DNA from: Capsulimonadaceae bacterium
Lineage (GTDB): Bacteria; Armatimonadota; Armatimonadia; Armatimonadales; Capsulimonadaceae
Direction of reading: 5' to 3'
Length of the DNA stretch: 64,000 nt
Assembly: GCA_031292625.1 (NCBI GenBank)
Contig: JARLGU010000019.1
Location: forward strand, 310,001 to 374,000
The notes below the pieces were generated by a model. The model ran no database searches. It was not told the origin of the DNA and was given only the letters and a program-made list of their open reading frames with translations. Positions 18,249 through 26,295 of the stretch are shown here, in pieces. Positions within the stretch are counted from its first letter, which is position 1; every line of letters begins with the position of its first letter. Made by a program: the position numbers and the translations under genes.

Positions 18249-20111
18249 ATGACGAACACGAAACACCTGTATCTGCTCATCTTATTCGTCGCCACCCTCG
18301 GCGCGGCGTATGCCGACGAAGCGCCCCCAGCCTTCCTTGCAGTAAACAAGGTACGGTTTACCGCCGTCAAAGGACACGAGCAAGATGTGCTCGGCGCGAA
18401 AATCCTCGGCTCGAACAAATCCGCGTTCGATGGATTCGTTGAGCTAGGCACGATCACGGGGATTCCCCCGGCAGACCAAGAATCAGGAGACTTGACGCTA
18501 TCCAACAAGACGCCCTACCGATGGATCAAATATCTTGCCGCCCCTGGGACTTGGGGACGAATCTACGATATCGAATACTTTGCGGGTAACCAAAGGCTCA
18601 AGGCCGTCAATAGCTACGGCAACTTTGAGCAGGGTAAATGGCATCAAAGCTATGCGGCCGACGACCAATTCTCGGTCATCGATATTGGCGACGCGGCGAC
18701 GGGACCTTCTCCGGGATTCTCTCCGTCCCCTACCGAGTCGACGGGACCTATCAAGGTCGAGATCCAGAACAAGTTGCCAGGATCAGTTATTCGCTACACG
18801 CTCGACGGCACGGAGCCGACGCAAGAGAACAGCCGCATCTATACCGGACCGCTCACGATCTCCAGGACGACGACGATCGAGGCATCGTCCTTCGTCGACG
18901 GCCATGCGCCAACTCCCGCAGTCTGGGCAACCTATATCATCGGTTCTCCCGCACACATGACGACGTTTCACCTGGGCAACAGCCTGACCGGCGTCACGAC
19001 GCGCTTCGACAGCCAGGCGCGCACCGCCGGTGCGATCCATATTTCCAACCGGTACATGCTCGGCGCTGCGTTTACGAAGACCTTGTGGAACGCCGCGATG
19101 CTTCCCATTGGCGATCCCACGGACAAACAGGCCTGGGCCGATGTCTACAACACCCGGATTGCGCTCAACTTGACGTATACACGCAAGAACATCGAAGACA
19201 CAGCGGCCGCGTGGAAGGCGCTTTGGCCAACGGTCACCCATATCGACGCTCTCACTCTCCAGCCGCGTGACTTCGACATTGCGGAAGAGGCTGACTACGA
19301 CAATCGCTTCCTGTCTCTGGCGCAACAGAAGTCCCCCGACCTGCAGCCGTGGCTCTATATCGAATGGGTAGAGCGCAGCCGCAAGAACCGCCCCACGGAT
19401 TCGGGAAAGGAACCTACGACCGAAATGACCAAGGTCTATCCTGCCCTTAGCTGGGAAGAATCGATGTCGGCAATGCTCCTGTACGGCGAGGACCTGAAAG
19501 ACAAGGTCAACGAGACTTACAAAGGCGCAAAACCGATCCGCATGATTCCCGCCGGCATCGCGCTCGGACAGCTGCACCACATGATCGACATCGGGCTGGT
19601 TCCCGGTTTCGCAAAGGACGATTTCTACGGAAAGCTCTTCAAAGACGGCGTCCATCTCAACGCGAACGGTTCCTTCCTCGTCGACTGCATGTTTTACTCG
19701 GCCTTCTACGGCGAGTCGCCGGAAGGCAAGTTTCTGCCGGTGCTGACGGAGCTCACCGCACGACAGGCTACCATCATGCAAAAGCTTGCATGGGACACGA
19801 TGACGAATTATCCGTTCAGCGGATTTTACAAGGAGGGGACAAAAATTGCCGGCAAGCCCCAATTCTCCCCCTCCGCCGCGCCGATCAAAGACGTCACCAC
19901 GGTTTCACTCGCCAGCGCGACGCCCGGAGCGTGGTTTCGTTATACGCTCGACGGCACAACGCCGACGCGAACGAAAGGTTACGTGTACTGCGGGGCGATC
20001 AGCGCGCGCCCAGGGATGACGATCAAAGCGATCGCCTACAAGAGCGGCATGGCCGATAGCCCGGTCGCGGAAATCACATACGCCGACGGCAGCGGCGCGC
20101 CTCGCCCGTAG
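18249..20111 (+). CDS. Secreted SGNH-hydrolase-like protein with chitobiase C-terminal-type domains
   Basis: 620 residues with a signal peptide (about 1-22, LLILFVATLGAAYA). The N-terminal part looks like a discoidin-type beta-sandwich (about 28-155). Two chitobiase/beta-hexosaminidase C-terminal-type modules flank a central domain: one near 165-235 (SVIRYTLDGTEPTQ) and one near 545-615 (AWFRYTLDGTTPT). The central domain opens with HLGNSLTG (S245) and closes with D466-G-V-H469, the Ser and DxxH positions of SGNH/GDSL esterases. It may remove acyl groups from polysaccharide. SD GAAGGA precedes the ATG. Located 129 bp after the GH13-like pair. Confidence 0.7.
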   Translation: MTNTKHLYLLILFVATLGAAYADEAPPAFLAVNKVRFTAVKGHEQDVLGAKILGSNKSAFDGFVELGTITGIPPADQESGDLTLSNKTPYRWIKYLAAPGTWGRIYDIEYFAGNQRLKAVNSYGNFEQGKWHQSYAADDQFSVIDIGDAATGPSPGFSPSPTESTGPIKVEIQNKLPGSVIRYTLDGTEPTQENSRIYTGPLTISRTTTIEASSFVDGHAPTPAVWATYIIGSPAHMTTFHLGNSLTGVTTRFDSQARTAGAIHISNRYMLGAAFTKTLWNAAMLPIGDPTDKQAWADVYNTRIALNLTYTRKNIEDTAAAWKALWPTVTHIDALTLQPRDFDIAEEADYDNRFLSLAQQKSPDLQPWLYIEWVERSRKNRPTDSGKEPTTEMTKVYPALSWEESMSAMLLYGEDLKDKVNETYKGAKPIRMIPAGIALGQLHHMIDIGLVPGFAKDDFYGKLFKDGVHLNANGSFLVDCMFYSAFYGESPEGKFLPVLTELTARQATIMQKLAWDTMTNYPFSGFYKEGTKIAGKPQFSPSAAPIKDVTTVSLASATPGAWFRYTLDGTTPTRTKGYVYCGAISARPGMTIKAIAYKSGMADSPVAEITYADGSGAPRP

Positions 20112-20120
20112 AGAAAACCG

Positions 20121-20155
20121 CCGCAAGCGCTGCGCTCGCTGCCCAGCGCTTGCGG
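20121..20155. terminator. Strong GC-rich hairpin after SGNH-hydrolase gene
   Basis: CCGCAAGCGCTG (20121-20132) and CAGCGCTTGCGG (20144-20155) form a perfect 12-bp stem with an 11-nt loop, 9 bp after the stop codon. No T-tract follows, so it may act with Rho or protect the mRNA 3' end. Confidence 0.55.
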
Positions 20156-20156
20156 A

Positions 20157-20500
20157 AGCGGATGAGACGCGTCGGGCCACTGGGAGCGCTTTCGAGGCAG
20201 CAACTCATATTATCGCATAGTCAACAATCGGATTGCAGCGCCGGAAAATCAATGACGGCGGAGACGTTAGAAGCCTTGACGAGCATGCCAATATATCCAC
20301 GAACGAAGTCATATTAAAACTAGCGTGGAACGTCGAGAGCTCCCGCTTGTACTGGCGCCATTAGCGGATACAATCGCAGGCCCTAAAGTGACGGCGCAGT
20401 CTCGACATTGTTTCGCTCGCTCCACGTCCCCGCCTTAGACATTTCCAGACGACCATTATTTGTTTTGTCATCCGAAAATTCGGCCACACATTTCATTCTT
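20157..20500. other. Intergenic stretch without recognised content
   Basis: About 340 bp upstream of the lacI promoter. I see no ORF with family resemblance, no repeat copy and no strong RNA structure. Confidence 0.5.
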
Positions 20501-20506
20501 CGTATC

Positions 20507-20548
20507 TTGACAGATATTGGCTTCCGTGCTACCCTTACAGCTGTAAGG
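20507..20548 (+). promoter_or_regulatory. Promoter and palindromic operator of second lacI gene
   Basis: TTGACA (20507-20512) is followed after 17 bp by TACCCT (20530-20535), then immediately by the perfect palindrome CCTTACAG-CTGTAAGG (20533-20548). The ATG is 7 bp further on. The palindrome overlaps the -10 and the probable transcription start and ribosome-binding site, so the LacI protein can shut off its own operon. Confidence 0.75.
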
Positions 20549-20555
20549 TCGCAGG

Positions 20556-21599
20556 ATGCCGAGTAGGTTACCCAAAAAACCGAGCAGCGACGATGTGGCG
20601 AGGTTAGCGTCCGTTTCACGGGCGACCGTCTCGTACGTCCTGAATGGCAAGAGCGCAGGTCTCGTTTCCGATGAAACCTGCGAGCGCGTGTACGCGGCGG
20701 CAAGGCAAGTAGGCTATCGCGTCAACAATCTCGCAAAAGGCCTCAAGTCCGGTCGAACCGCGCTGATCGGCGTCTTTTGCAAGGTGCGCGAAGACAGCTT
20801 TCACGCGAGGTTGCTGCACGGTATTTACGACATTTGCTATGACGCAGGCTATAACGTTTTAATCGCCTACTTGGGCGCTAACGAGCAGATCGAGGAAGAG
20901 TGCCTGCAACGGATGCTCGATTACAATGTTACTGGCATCATACGGATCGCGTCCGCCAACCTCTCCGATGTCGAGATTAATCGTCTTAGCCGGATGCAGA
21001 CGCACGGCGATACTCCTTGCGTCCTCGTCGACGATCCGACCCACGGGGATCTGTTTGATTCCGTCGTATCCGACGACAAAGCCGGAGCGATCGCGGCAGT
21101 GCAGCACCTAATCAGCCTGGGCCATACGCGCATCGGTCATATCAACACCGGCAACGTCGCCAACAGAGGCAGGCGCGCGCGCCACGAAGGCTTTCTTGCC
21201 GCAATGAGATCGGCGGACCTCCCCGCCAATGACATACTTGTCAGCCCTGTATTCGATAACGACGAGATCGATGCCATACGGGCGTTCATGGACCAGCCGG
21301 ACCGGCCAACGGCCCTGTTTTGCACGAACGATTGGGGAGCCGGGATCACGCGGGAAGTTGTGCGGAAGCTAGGCATCCGGGTGCCGGAAGATCTGGCAAT
21401 CGTGGGATTTGGGGACAACGAAATCGCCAAATGCAGCGGCTTGACAACCGTTCACGAAGAACCGGAGTTGATGGGGCAACAAGCGGTCCGCTTGCTGCTC
21501 GCGCGAAAAGACATGCCGGCGATTGATCACGCGTCGGTCGTGGAACCAACGAGGCTTGTGATACGCGAGTCGACCAGGCCCGTCCTGAACAAACGTTAG
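20556..21599 (+). CDS. LacI-family transcriptional repressor
   Basis: 347 residues. N-terminal helix-turn-helix ([20 protein letters not shown], about 9-28), then hinge and sugar-binding-protein-like sensor from about residue 68. Landmarks include [29 protein letters not shown] and [17 protein letters not shown]. It is the first gene of a rightward cluster with a pilin remnant, DJ-1/PfpI protein, MDR dehydrogenase and TIM-barrel isomerase. The ligand is presumably the sugar or sugar acid handled by those enzymes. Confidence 0.92.
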   Translation: MPSRLPKKPSSDDVARLASVSRATVSYVLNGKSAGLVSDETCERVYAAARQVGYRVNNLAKGLKSGRTALIGVFCKVREDSFHARLLHGIYDICYDAGYNVLIAYLGANEQIEEECLQRMLDYNVTGIIRIASANLSDVEINRLSRMQTHGDTPCVLVDDPTHGDLFDSVVSDDKAGAIAAVQHLISLGHTRIGHINTGNVANRGRRARHEGFLAAMRSADLPANDILVSPVFDNDEIDAIRAFMDQPDRPTALFCTNDWGAGITREVVRKLGIRVPEDLAIVGFGDNEIAKCSGLTTVHEEPELMGQQAVRLLLARKDMPAIDHASVVEPTRLVIRESTRPVLNKR

Positions 21600-21637
21600 C
21601 CCAATACCGGAAAAGTGCTTGCGAAAGGAAGGAACGT

Positions 21638-21802
21638 CTGCGACAATTCGGTTTTACACATATTGAATTATTGATATTTATCGCGATTATAGCAATATTA
21701 ACGGCAATGCTATTTCCCGTGTTTGCGGCGGCTCCGGAGAAGGCGCGGCAATCGACGTGCTCATCCAACGAAAAGCAGATCGGTCTGGCCATGACGCAGT
21801 AA
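21638..21802 (+). pseudogene. Truncated H-X9-DG pseudopilin remnant
   Basis: In frame from a CTG at 21638, this reads a pseudopilin N-terminus (GFTHIELL, then [18 protein letters not shown]) followed by [21 protein letters not shown] and a stop at 21800-21802. Only the leader, helix and first linker (about 54 codons) remain; the globular domain and H-X9-DG box are gone. There is no ATG or GTG start. A purine-rich AAGGAA precedes the CTG, so a minimal helix peptide cannot be excluded. The next gene starts 12 bp later, as if a deletion fused the remnant to it. Confidence 0.8.
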
Positions 21803-21814
21803 GGAATGGAACTT

Positions 21815-22423
21815 ATGAGTTACAACAAAGTACTGATTATCATCGGCGATGCCGCCGAGACCGTCGACACGCTCTACCCGCTTCTGCGGGTTCAGGAAGA
21901 CGGTTTCGTCCCGGTTGTCGCCGCTCCCGAAGTGCGCAGGTATCAGATGGTCCTGCACGAGATCCCCGCGCTCGGCTGGGACATTACGCGTGAATACGAA
22001 GGGTACACGATGCAAGCCAATGTCGCCTTTCGCGAAATTGATCCAACTCAATACGCCGGGATCTTTTTCTCCGGCGGCCGCGCGCCGGAATATATCCGCG
22101 ACGACGAAGACTTGCTTCGTGTTACCCGGTATTTTTTCGACCACGATAAACCAGTCGCCAGCGTCTGTCACGGCGTCGAAATTCCGGCGCGGGCCGACCG
22201 CGTCCGGGGACGCCGTATGGCAACCGTCGCCAAGTGCCGTTTCGACCTCGAGGTCTGCGGCGGGATCTATGCCGATGCCCCCTGCGTAATCGACCGCAAC
22301 CTCGTGAGCGGGCGGACATGGCATGACCACGGGCAGTATATGAAGGCGTGGATGGAGCTGCTGATCGCGGAAAGAAAGCGAAATACAGATTGGCGAGGCG
22401 GCGCGCCTTCGTGCCAAAACTAG
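21815..22423 (+). CDS. DJ-1/PfpI-family protein
   Basis: I prefer the ATG at 21815 (202 residues), since AAGGA is 10 bp upstream; the ATG at 21806 would abut that same sequence. The fold starts with KVLIIIGDAAETVDTLYPLLR. The nucleophile-elbow cysteine is C118 in ASVCHGVE, with an acidic residue in FFSGGRAPEY upstream, as in DJ-1/PfpI enzymes. Family members include deglycases, glyoxalases, amidases and proteases. A role in repairing or isomerising a reactive sugar intermediate is suggested by its LacI-controlled neighbours (MDR dehydrogenase 19 bp downstream, isomerase), but this is inference. Confidence 0.82.
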   Translation: MSYNKVLIIIGDAAETVDTLYPLLRVQEDGFVPVVAAPEVRRYQMVLHEIPALGWDITREYEGYTMQANVAFREIDPTQYAGIFFSGGRAPEYIRDDEDLLRVTRYFFDHDKPVASVCHGVEIPARADRVRGRRMATVAKCRFDLEVCGGIYADAPCVIDRNLVSGRTWHDHGQYMKAWMELLIAERKRNTDWRGGAPSCQN

Positions 22424-22442
22424 AGCAGCAAGAAAGCCAATA

Positions 22443-23465
22443 ATGGAACGTACAATCAAGAAAATCATTTTCGCCGCTCGAAACACGGTCGCATGCACAT
22501 CCGAGAAGGCGAATATCGATCCCCCCGCAAATGGAGCGCTCGTTGAGACACGCTACTCGTGCATTAGCGCGGGGACCGAGCTGGCCAAACTGACCGGCAA
22601 GCAGTCCTTCCCCTACCCGGCCGGCATCGGCAACCGCGCAATAGGCCGCGTTATCGCCGCCGGCTCAGCCTGTTCGCGCGTCAAAAGCGGCGACCTTGTC
22701 TTCGCCCACGCGGCGCATGCAAGCGTCGCGGCAACGGACGGCCTTGTGGTCCGCCTGCCAGACGAGCTCGATCAACCGGAGACCGCGTTAATTGGCATGG
22801 CTTCCGTCGCGATGACAGGCGTTCGCGTCGCGCGTCCCGAAATTGGCGACAGGGCCGTCGTCCTTGGCGCGGGGCCGGTCGGTCAACTCGCCGCGCAGCT
22901 TCTTGCGCTCGATGGCGCGCGCGTCATCATGATCGACCCGGTGAAGGAACGCCTCGGAGTCGCGCGGCGGTGCGGAATCTTGCACGTCATCGACTCCAGC
23001 GAAGGCGACGCGGCGGAACGCGTGCTCGACCTGACCGATGGGGAAGGCGCGGAGCATATTCTTGACTGTACCGGTCTACAAAGCGTCATCGTGTCCGCGC
23101 CGCCAATGGCGCGAAAGGGCGGTCAGATCGTGCTCGTGGGCTCGCCGCGCGGGGAGTATCAGACCGACGTCACCGATTTCTTGAACGCCTTTCACCTCGA
23201 CCGCGCGCACGGCGACCTGACTCTTCGCGGGGCGCACGAGTGGAAGATCCCGATCTACCCGGTAGCGGGTCTCAAGCACAGTCAGGAGCGCAACGTACAG
23301 ACTATCGTGCAACTTATATGCGAAAAGCGCCTTAAACTCTCCCCGCTGCTCTCGAAGACGTTCTCGCCGGACGATGCGCAGGCGGCCTACGACGCGCTCG
23401 CCCAATCCCCATCCGCCATTCTCGGAGCCGTGTTCGATTGGAGCGGCATATCAGGAAGCGTATAA
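22443..23465 (+). CDS. Medium-chain dehydrogenase/reductase, zinc-poor type
   Basis: 340 residues with the MDR layout: a GroES-like N-terminal half and a Rossmann fold from about residue 135 (VVLGAGPVGQLAAQLLALDGA), with D/acidic residue at the end of the second strand (MIDP) suggesting NAD preference. The usual catalytic zinc set is disturbed: the GHE motif is replaced by GNRAIGRV and the four-cysteine structural loop is missing. Only a Cys in YSCISAGTE remains at the expected place. This resembles the BchC/threonine-dehydrogenase-like subgroup. In a LacI operon with an isomerase it likely oxidises a polyol or sugar. Confidence 0.8.
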   Translation: MERTIKKIIFAARNTVACTSEKANIDPPANGALVETRYSCISAGTELAKLTGKQSFPYPAGIGNRAIGRVIAAGSACSRVKSGDLVFAHAAHASVAATDGLVVRLPDELDQPETALIGMASVAMTGVRVARPEIGDRAVVLGAGPVGQLAAQLLALDGARVIMIDPVKERLGVARRCGILHVIDSSEGDAAERVLDLTDGEGAEHILDCTGLQSVIVSAPPMARKGGQIVLVGSPRGEYQTDVTDFLNAFHLDRAHGDLTLRGAHEWKIPIYPVAGLKHSQERNVQTIVQLICEKRLKLSPLLSKTFSPDDAQAAYDALAQSPSAILGAVFDWSGISGSV

Positions 23466-23467
23466 CC

Positions 23468-24298
23468 ATGAAACTAGGATACGGTACGTACGGCATGAAG
23501 GAACTCGATATTATCGAGGTGATCCCCCGCTTGCGTGACATTGGCTACGAGATGATCGAAATCAGCGTCGCCCCGGCATGGACAACCGCTCCAGCCAAGC
23601 TGTCCGCCGGACGACGCGCAAGCGTGCGGCGTGAACTTGAGCGGACGGAAATGGGGCAACCGGTATTGCTGTGTTTGGTATCCCCCTGCGAAATGGGAGA
23701 CGCGCGCAATGCGATGCTGAGCGAGTTCGAGGATGTCTGCCGGCTGGCGGACGATCTCAACACCGGCGACGGACCGGCGATTGTCACAAGTACGCTGGGC
23801 GGGCCGCAACCGCCATGGGACGAAGGCAAGGAGACAATCGCGTCAAGCCTGATCGACCTCGCGGATATCGCCGCAAAGCACGGGGTTGTCTATGCAATCG
23901 AACCGCATGTTGGCGGCTCGCTCGACCGACCCGAGAAGGCAGAATGGCTGATTCGCCGCGCCGGACACGAGAACCTGAAGCTGAACTTCGACTACAGCCA
24001 CTTCCACGTTCAAGGGATCGACCTGGAATACTGCATCGACAAGTGCATGCCCTACTCAGTTCACACGCACATCAAGGATGGGAGCATAATCGACGGGCGT
24101 GTCGCCTTCACGCTCCCCGGCGACGGCAACCTCGACCTTGCCGCGTACTTTGCGGCCCTTCTGCGACACGGCTGCGCGCTCCCGGCGTGCGTCGAGGTAA
24201 GCGGCATGGTCTGGAACGCGCCGGGTTACGATCCATGGGACGCAGCTCAGCGCTGTTACAAGGCGCTTGACGACGCGCGTTTGGCGGCCGCCAAGTGA
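23468..24298 (+). CDS. Xylose-isomerase-like TIM-barrel sugar epimerase/isomerase
   Basis: The ATG at 23468 (276 residues) is chosen because the product then begins MKLGYGTYGM, the first barrel strand; an upstream start would overlap the dehydrogenase gene. The AP-endonuclease-2-type barrel has all likely metal ligands: Glu in AIEPHVGG, Asp in LNFDYSHF, His in VHTHIKDG and Glu in CVEVSGM. Members epimerise or isomerise ketoses, inositols or sugar acids in the cytoplasm. Last gene of the LacI cluster, 2 bp after the dehydrogenase stop. Confidence 0.85.
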   Translation: MKLGYGTYGMKELDIIEVIPRLRDIGYEMIEISVAPAWTTAPAKLSAGRRASVRRELERTEMGQPVLLCLVSPCEMGDARNAMLSEFEDVCRLADDLNTGDGPAIVTSTLGGPQPPWDEGKETIASSLIDLADIAAKHGVVYAIEPHVGGSLDRPEKAEWLIRRAGHENLKLNFDYSHFHVQGIDLEYCIDKCMPYSVHTHIKDGSIIDGRVAFTLPGDGNLDLAAYFAALLRHGCALPACVEVSGMVWNAPGYDPWDAAQRCYKALDDARLAAAK

Positions 24299-24329
24299 AC
24301 ACGAGCGTAGCGGCGCGAGAAACGTGCCC

Positions 24330-25196
24330 CTATATAACGCCGTACTTCTCGAACCAGGCGTACATGCGCGATTCGCCGTCGGCGGCATCTTTGGCATTGT
24401 ACGACGGACGATAGTCGGCGTGGAACGCATGGCCGGAGTCCGGATAGATGACGACATCGACCTGCTTACCGGCGGACAGCGCATCGGCCTTCATTCGCTC
24501 GACCGTCGCGACCGGAATGCTCTGATCCTGCGCGCCATACAGGCCAAGAACCGGCGCATTGAGCTCGCCAGCGATATCGATCGGATACTTGGGGTGCAGC
24601 GGGTCTGTTTGTCCCGATATCCTGCCGTACCACGCGACGCCGGCCTTCAGCTCTTTCGAGTGCGCTGCATACAGCCACGCGATGCGCCCTCCCCAGCAAA
24701 ACCCGGTGATTCCAAGACGCGACCGATCGCCCTTGCCGGCATGCTCCGCCCATGTGACGGCGGAATCGAGATCGGACATCACTTGCGCATCGGGAACCTT
24801 GGCGACAATCGACAGGATCTGTTGGAAATCCGTGAGCTTAGACACGTCGCCCTGGCGCGCAAACAGTTCCGGCGCAACCGCGACATAGCCCCGCTTTGCG
24901 AAGCGGCGGCAGACATCCTTAATATGCTCATGCACGCCGAAAATCTCCTGTACGACAAGCATGATCGGAAACGTCCCATCGCGATCCGGACGCGCGACGT
25001 ATCCTGGGATCACACCGTCCTGCGTGGGAATCTGCACGGCCTCCGCGACCAATCCGGCGCTGTCCGTGTGGATCGTCATTGCGCCGACCGGCTGGACCGC
25101 CATTGCAAATCCGGCCGTCAAAGTAGTCGCCATCACGGCCTGCTTGATCAACTCACGCCGGGTCAGTTCCGAACCGGTCGACAAATATTCGTCCAT
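24330..25196 (-). CDS. Dienelactone-hydrolase-family protein with Tat signal
   Basis: Start at 25196 (288 residues) is set by GAGGAGGC just upstream. The N-terminus has a twin-arginine motif (TRRELIKQA) followed by a hydrophobic stretch ending in an Ala-rich cut site, so the enzyme is probably exported folded. The alpha/beta-hydrolase core carries nucleophile Cys in ITGFCWGGR, Asp in the GAQDQSIP turn and His in SGHAFHADY, the Cys-His-Asp triad of the DLH family. Function in this context is unclear: ester or lactone hydrolysis outside the cytoplasm. It is convergent with the isomerase gene. Confidence 0.88.
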   Translation of the reverse strand: MDEYLSTGSELTRRELIKQAVMATTLTAGFAMAVQPVGAMTIHTDSAGLVAEAVQIPTQDGVIPGYVARPDRDGTFPIMLVVQEIFGVHEHIKDVCRRFAKRGYVAVAPELFARQGDVSKLTDFQQILSIVAKVPDAQVMSDLDSAVTWAEHAGKGDRSRLGITGFCWGGRIAWLYAAHSKELKAGVAWYGRISGQTDPLHPKYPIDIAGELNAPVLGLYGAQDQSIPVATVERMKADALSAGKQVDVVIYPDSGHAFHADYRPSYNAKDAADGESRMYAWFEKYGVI

Positions 25197-25266
25197 GCCG
25201 CCTCCTCTTCTCTGCAAGAAACTGCTATTACAACTCGACAGCGAAGGAGGCAGTTCCTATGCCGGA

Positions 25267-26208
25267 TTACGGATTCGTTGACGACTGTTTAAGGTTGCTC
25301 ATCCACTCCCGGATGCGCGGATAGACAACGCCGCCGCCAGAGGAGAAGAAATCGTTGTGCGCGACGCCATGGACGCGTACGAACGTAACCGGCGCATGGG
25401 CGGCGCGGACGAGGCGGCCGGACATGGCATACGGCACCGAGTGGTCGCAATCGCCGTGTGCGATGAGGATAGGACAACGAACCTTGCCGATGCGCGCCTC
25501 GCTGGGAAATCGATACTTCAACAGAAGGCGAATCAGCGGCGCGGGAAAAATCTTGTACCGGTACGCGGCCGTCTCGGCGATGCTGGTATACGCGCTGCAT
25601 AGGATCAGCCCCCGGACCGGGCGCTGAGACGCGAGGTTCACGGCAACGCCTGATCCGAGCGACCAGCCGGCAACGACGATGCTCTGCGGCTGTACGCCCA
25701 ACGTGCGCGTCGCGAGGGCGTACGCGGCATCGGCCGCGTCGTAACAGCCATCTTCGGAAACTGTCCCGCCGGACACCCCGTAACCTGGGTACTCGGGGAT
25801 TATGACATTAACGTTCAGGCGGCGAAAACCATTGAGTATCTCCGTCGAGCAACTCAGGTAGCTTCCGTTTCCGTAAAAGAACAGGACAGTCGGGCGCCGG
25901 GACGCCAGTGGATCGGGCGTACCGTCGGCGTTCAACGCCTTGCCGTACAACGCCTTAATGGGGATCCTCAACCGTGGGGTGGTCAACGATACCACTTCTA
26001 CGCCGTCGGCCGGCAACAGTTGTGCGCGATCGCTGTCCTGGTAAAGCGAACCGGGGAAAACGAGTGCGCGCTGGTTGAAGTAGGCGAGCGCGGCAAGTAG
26101 ACCGTATCCTGCGGCCAATAGGGACAACAGCATGATCGCTAAGGTCTTCCAAACAGGCGCGCGTGGAGGGCAGTCGAGCTCTTCCATCGGCTTTGATTGC
26201 GGCGGCAT
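25267..26208 (-). CDS. Membrane-anchored alpha/beta hydrolase
   Basis: 313 residues. A single N-terminal transmembrane helix (about 22-44, LAIMLLSLLAAGYGLLAALAYF) precedes an alpha/beta-hydrolase domain like the BEM46/ABHD13 group. Landmarks are VLFFYGNGSYLS (oxyanion loop), nucleophile Ser in VVAGWSLGSGVA, Asp in AHGDCDH and His in VHGVAHNDFF. Likely a serine esterase or lipase anchored in the inner membrane. It precedes the DLH gene by about 70 bp on the same strand, so the two may be co-transcribed. Confidence 0.85.
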   Translation of the reverse strand: MPPQSKPMEELDCPPRAPVWKTLAIMLLSLLAAGYGLLAALAYFNQRALVFPGSLYQDSDRAQLLPADGVEVVSLTTPRLRIPIKALYGKALNADGTPDPLASRRPTVLFFYGNGSYLSCSTEILNGFRRLNVNVIIPEYPGYGVSGGTVSEDGCYDAADAAYALATRTLGVQPQSIVVAGWSLGSGVAVNLASQRPVRGLILCSAYTSIAETAAYRYKIFPAPLIRLLLKYRFPSEARIGKVRCPILIAHGDCDHSVPYAMSGRLVRAAHAPVTFVRVHGVAHNDFFSSGGGVVYPRIREWMSNLKQSSTNP

Positions 26209-26295
26209 CGCGGGTACCTCTTCATCAATCTACCCGTCAAGCGCCGCAATTGCAAGCCAAATAACGCTCAGAATCAACGTGGAAAAACTCGCGCC

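Noticed and set aside
24267-25292. 341-residue plus-strand ORF
   Set aside because: Antisense to the dienelactone-hydrolase-type gene with a complete Cys-Asp-His set.
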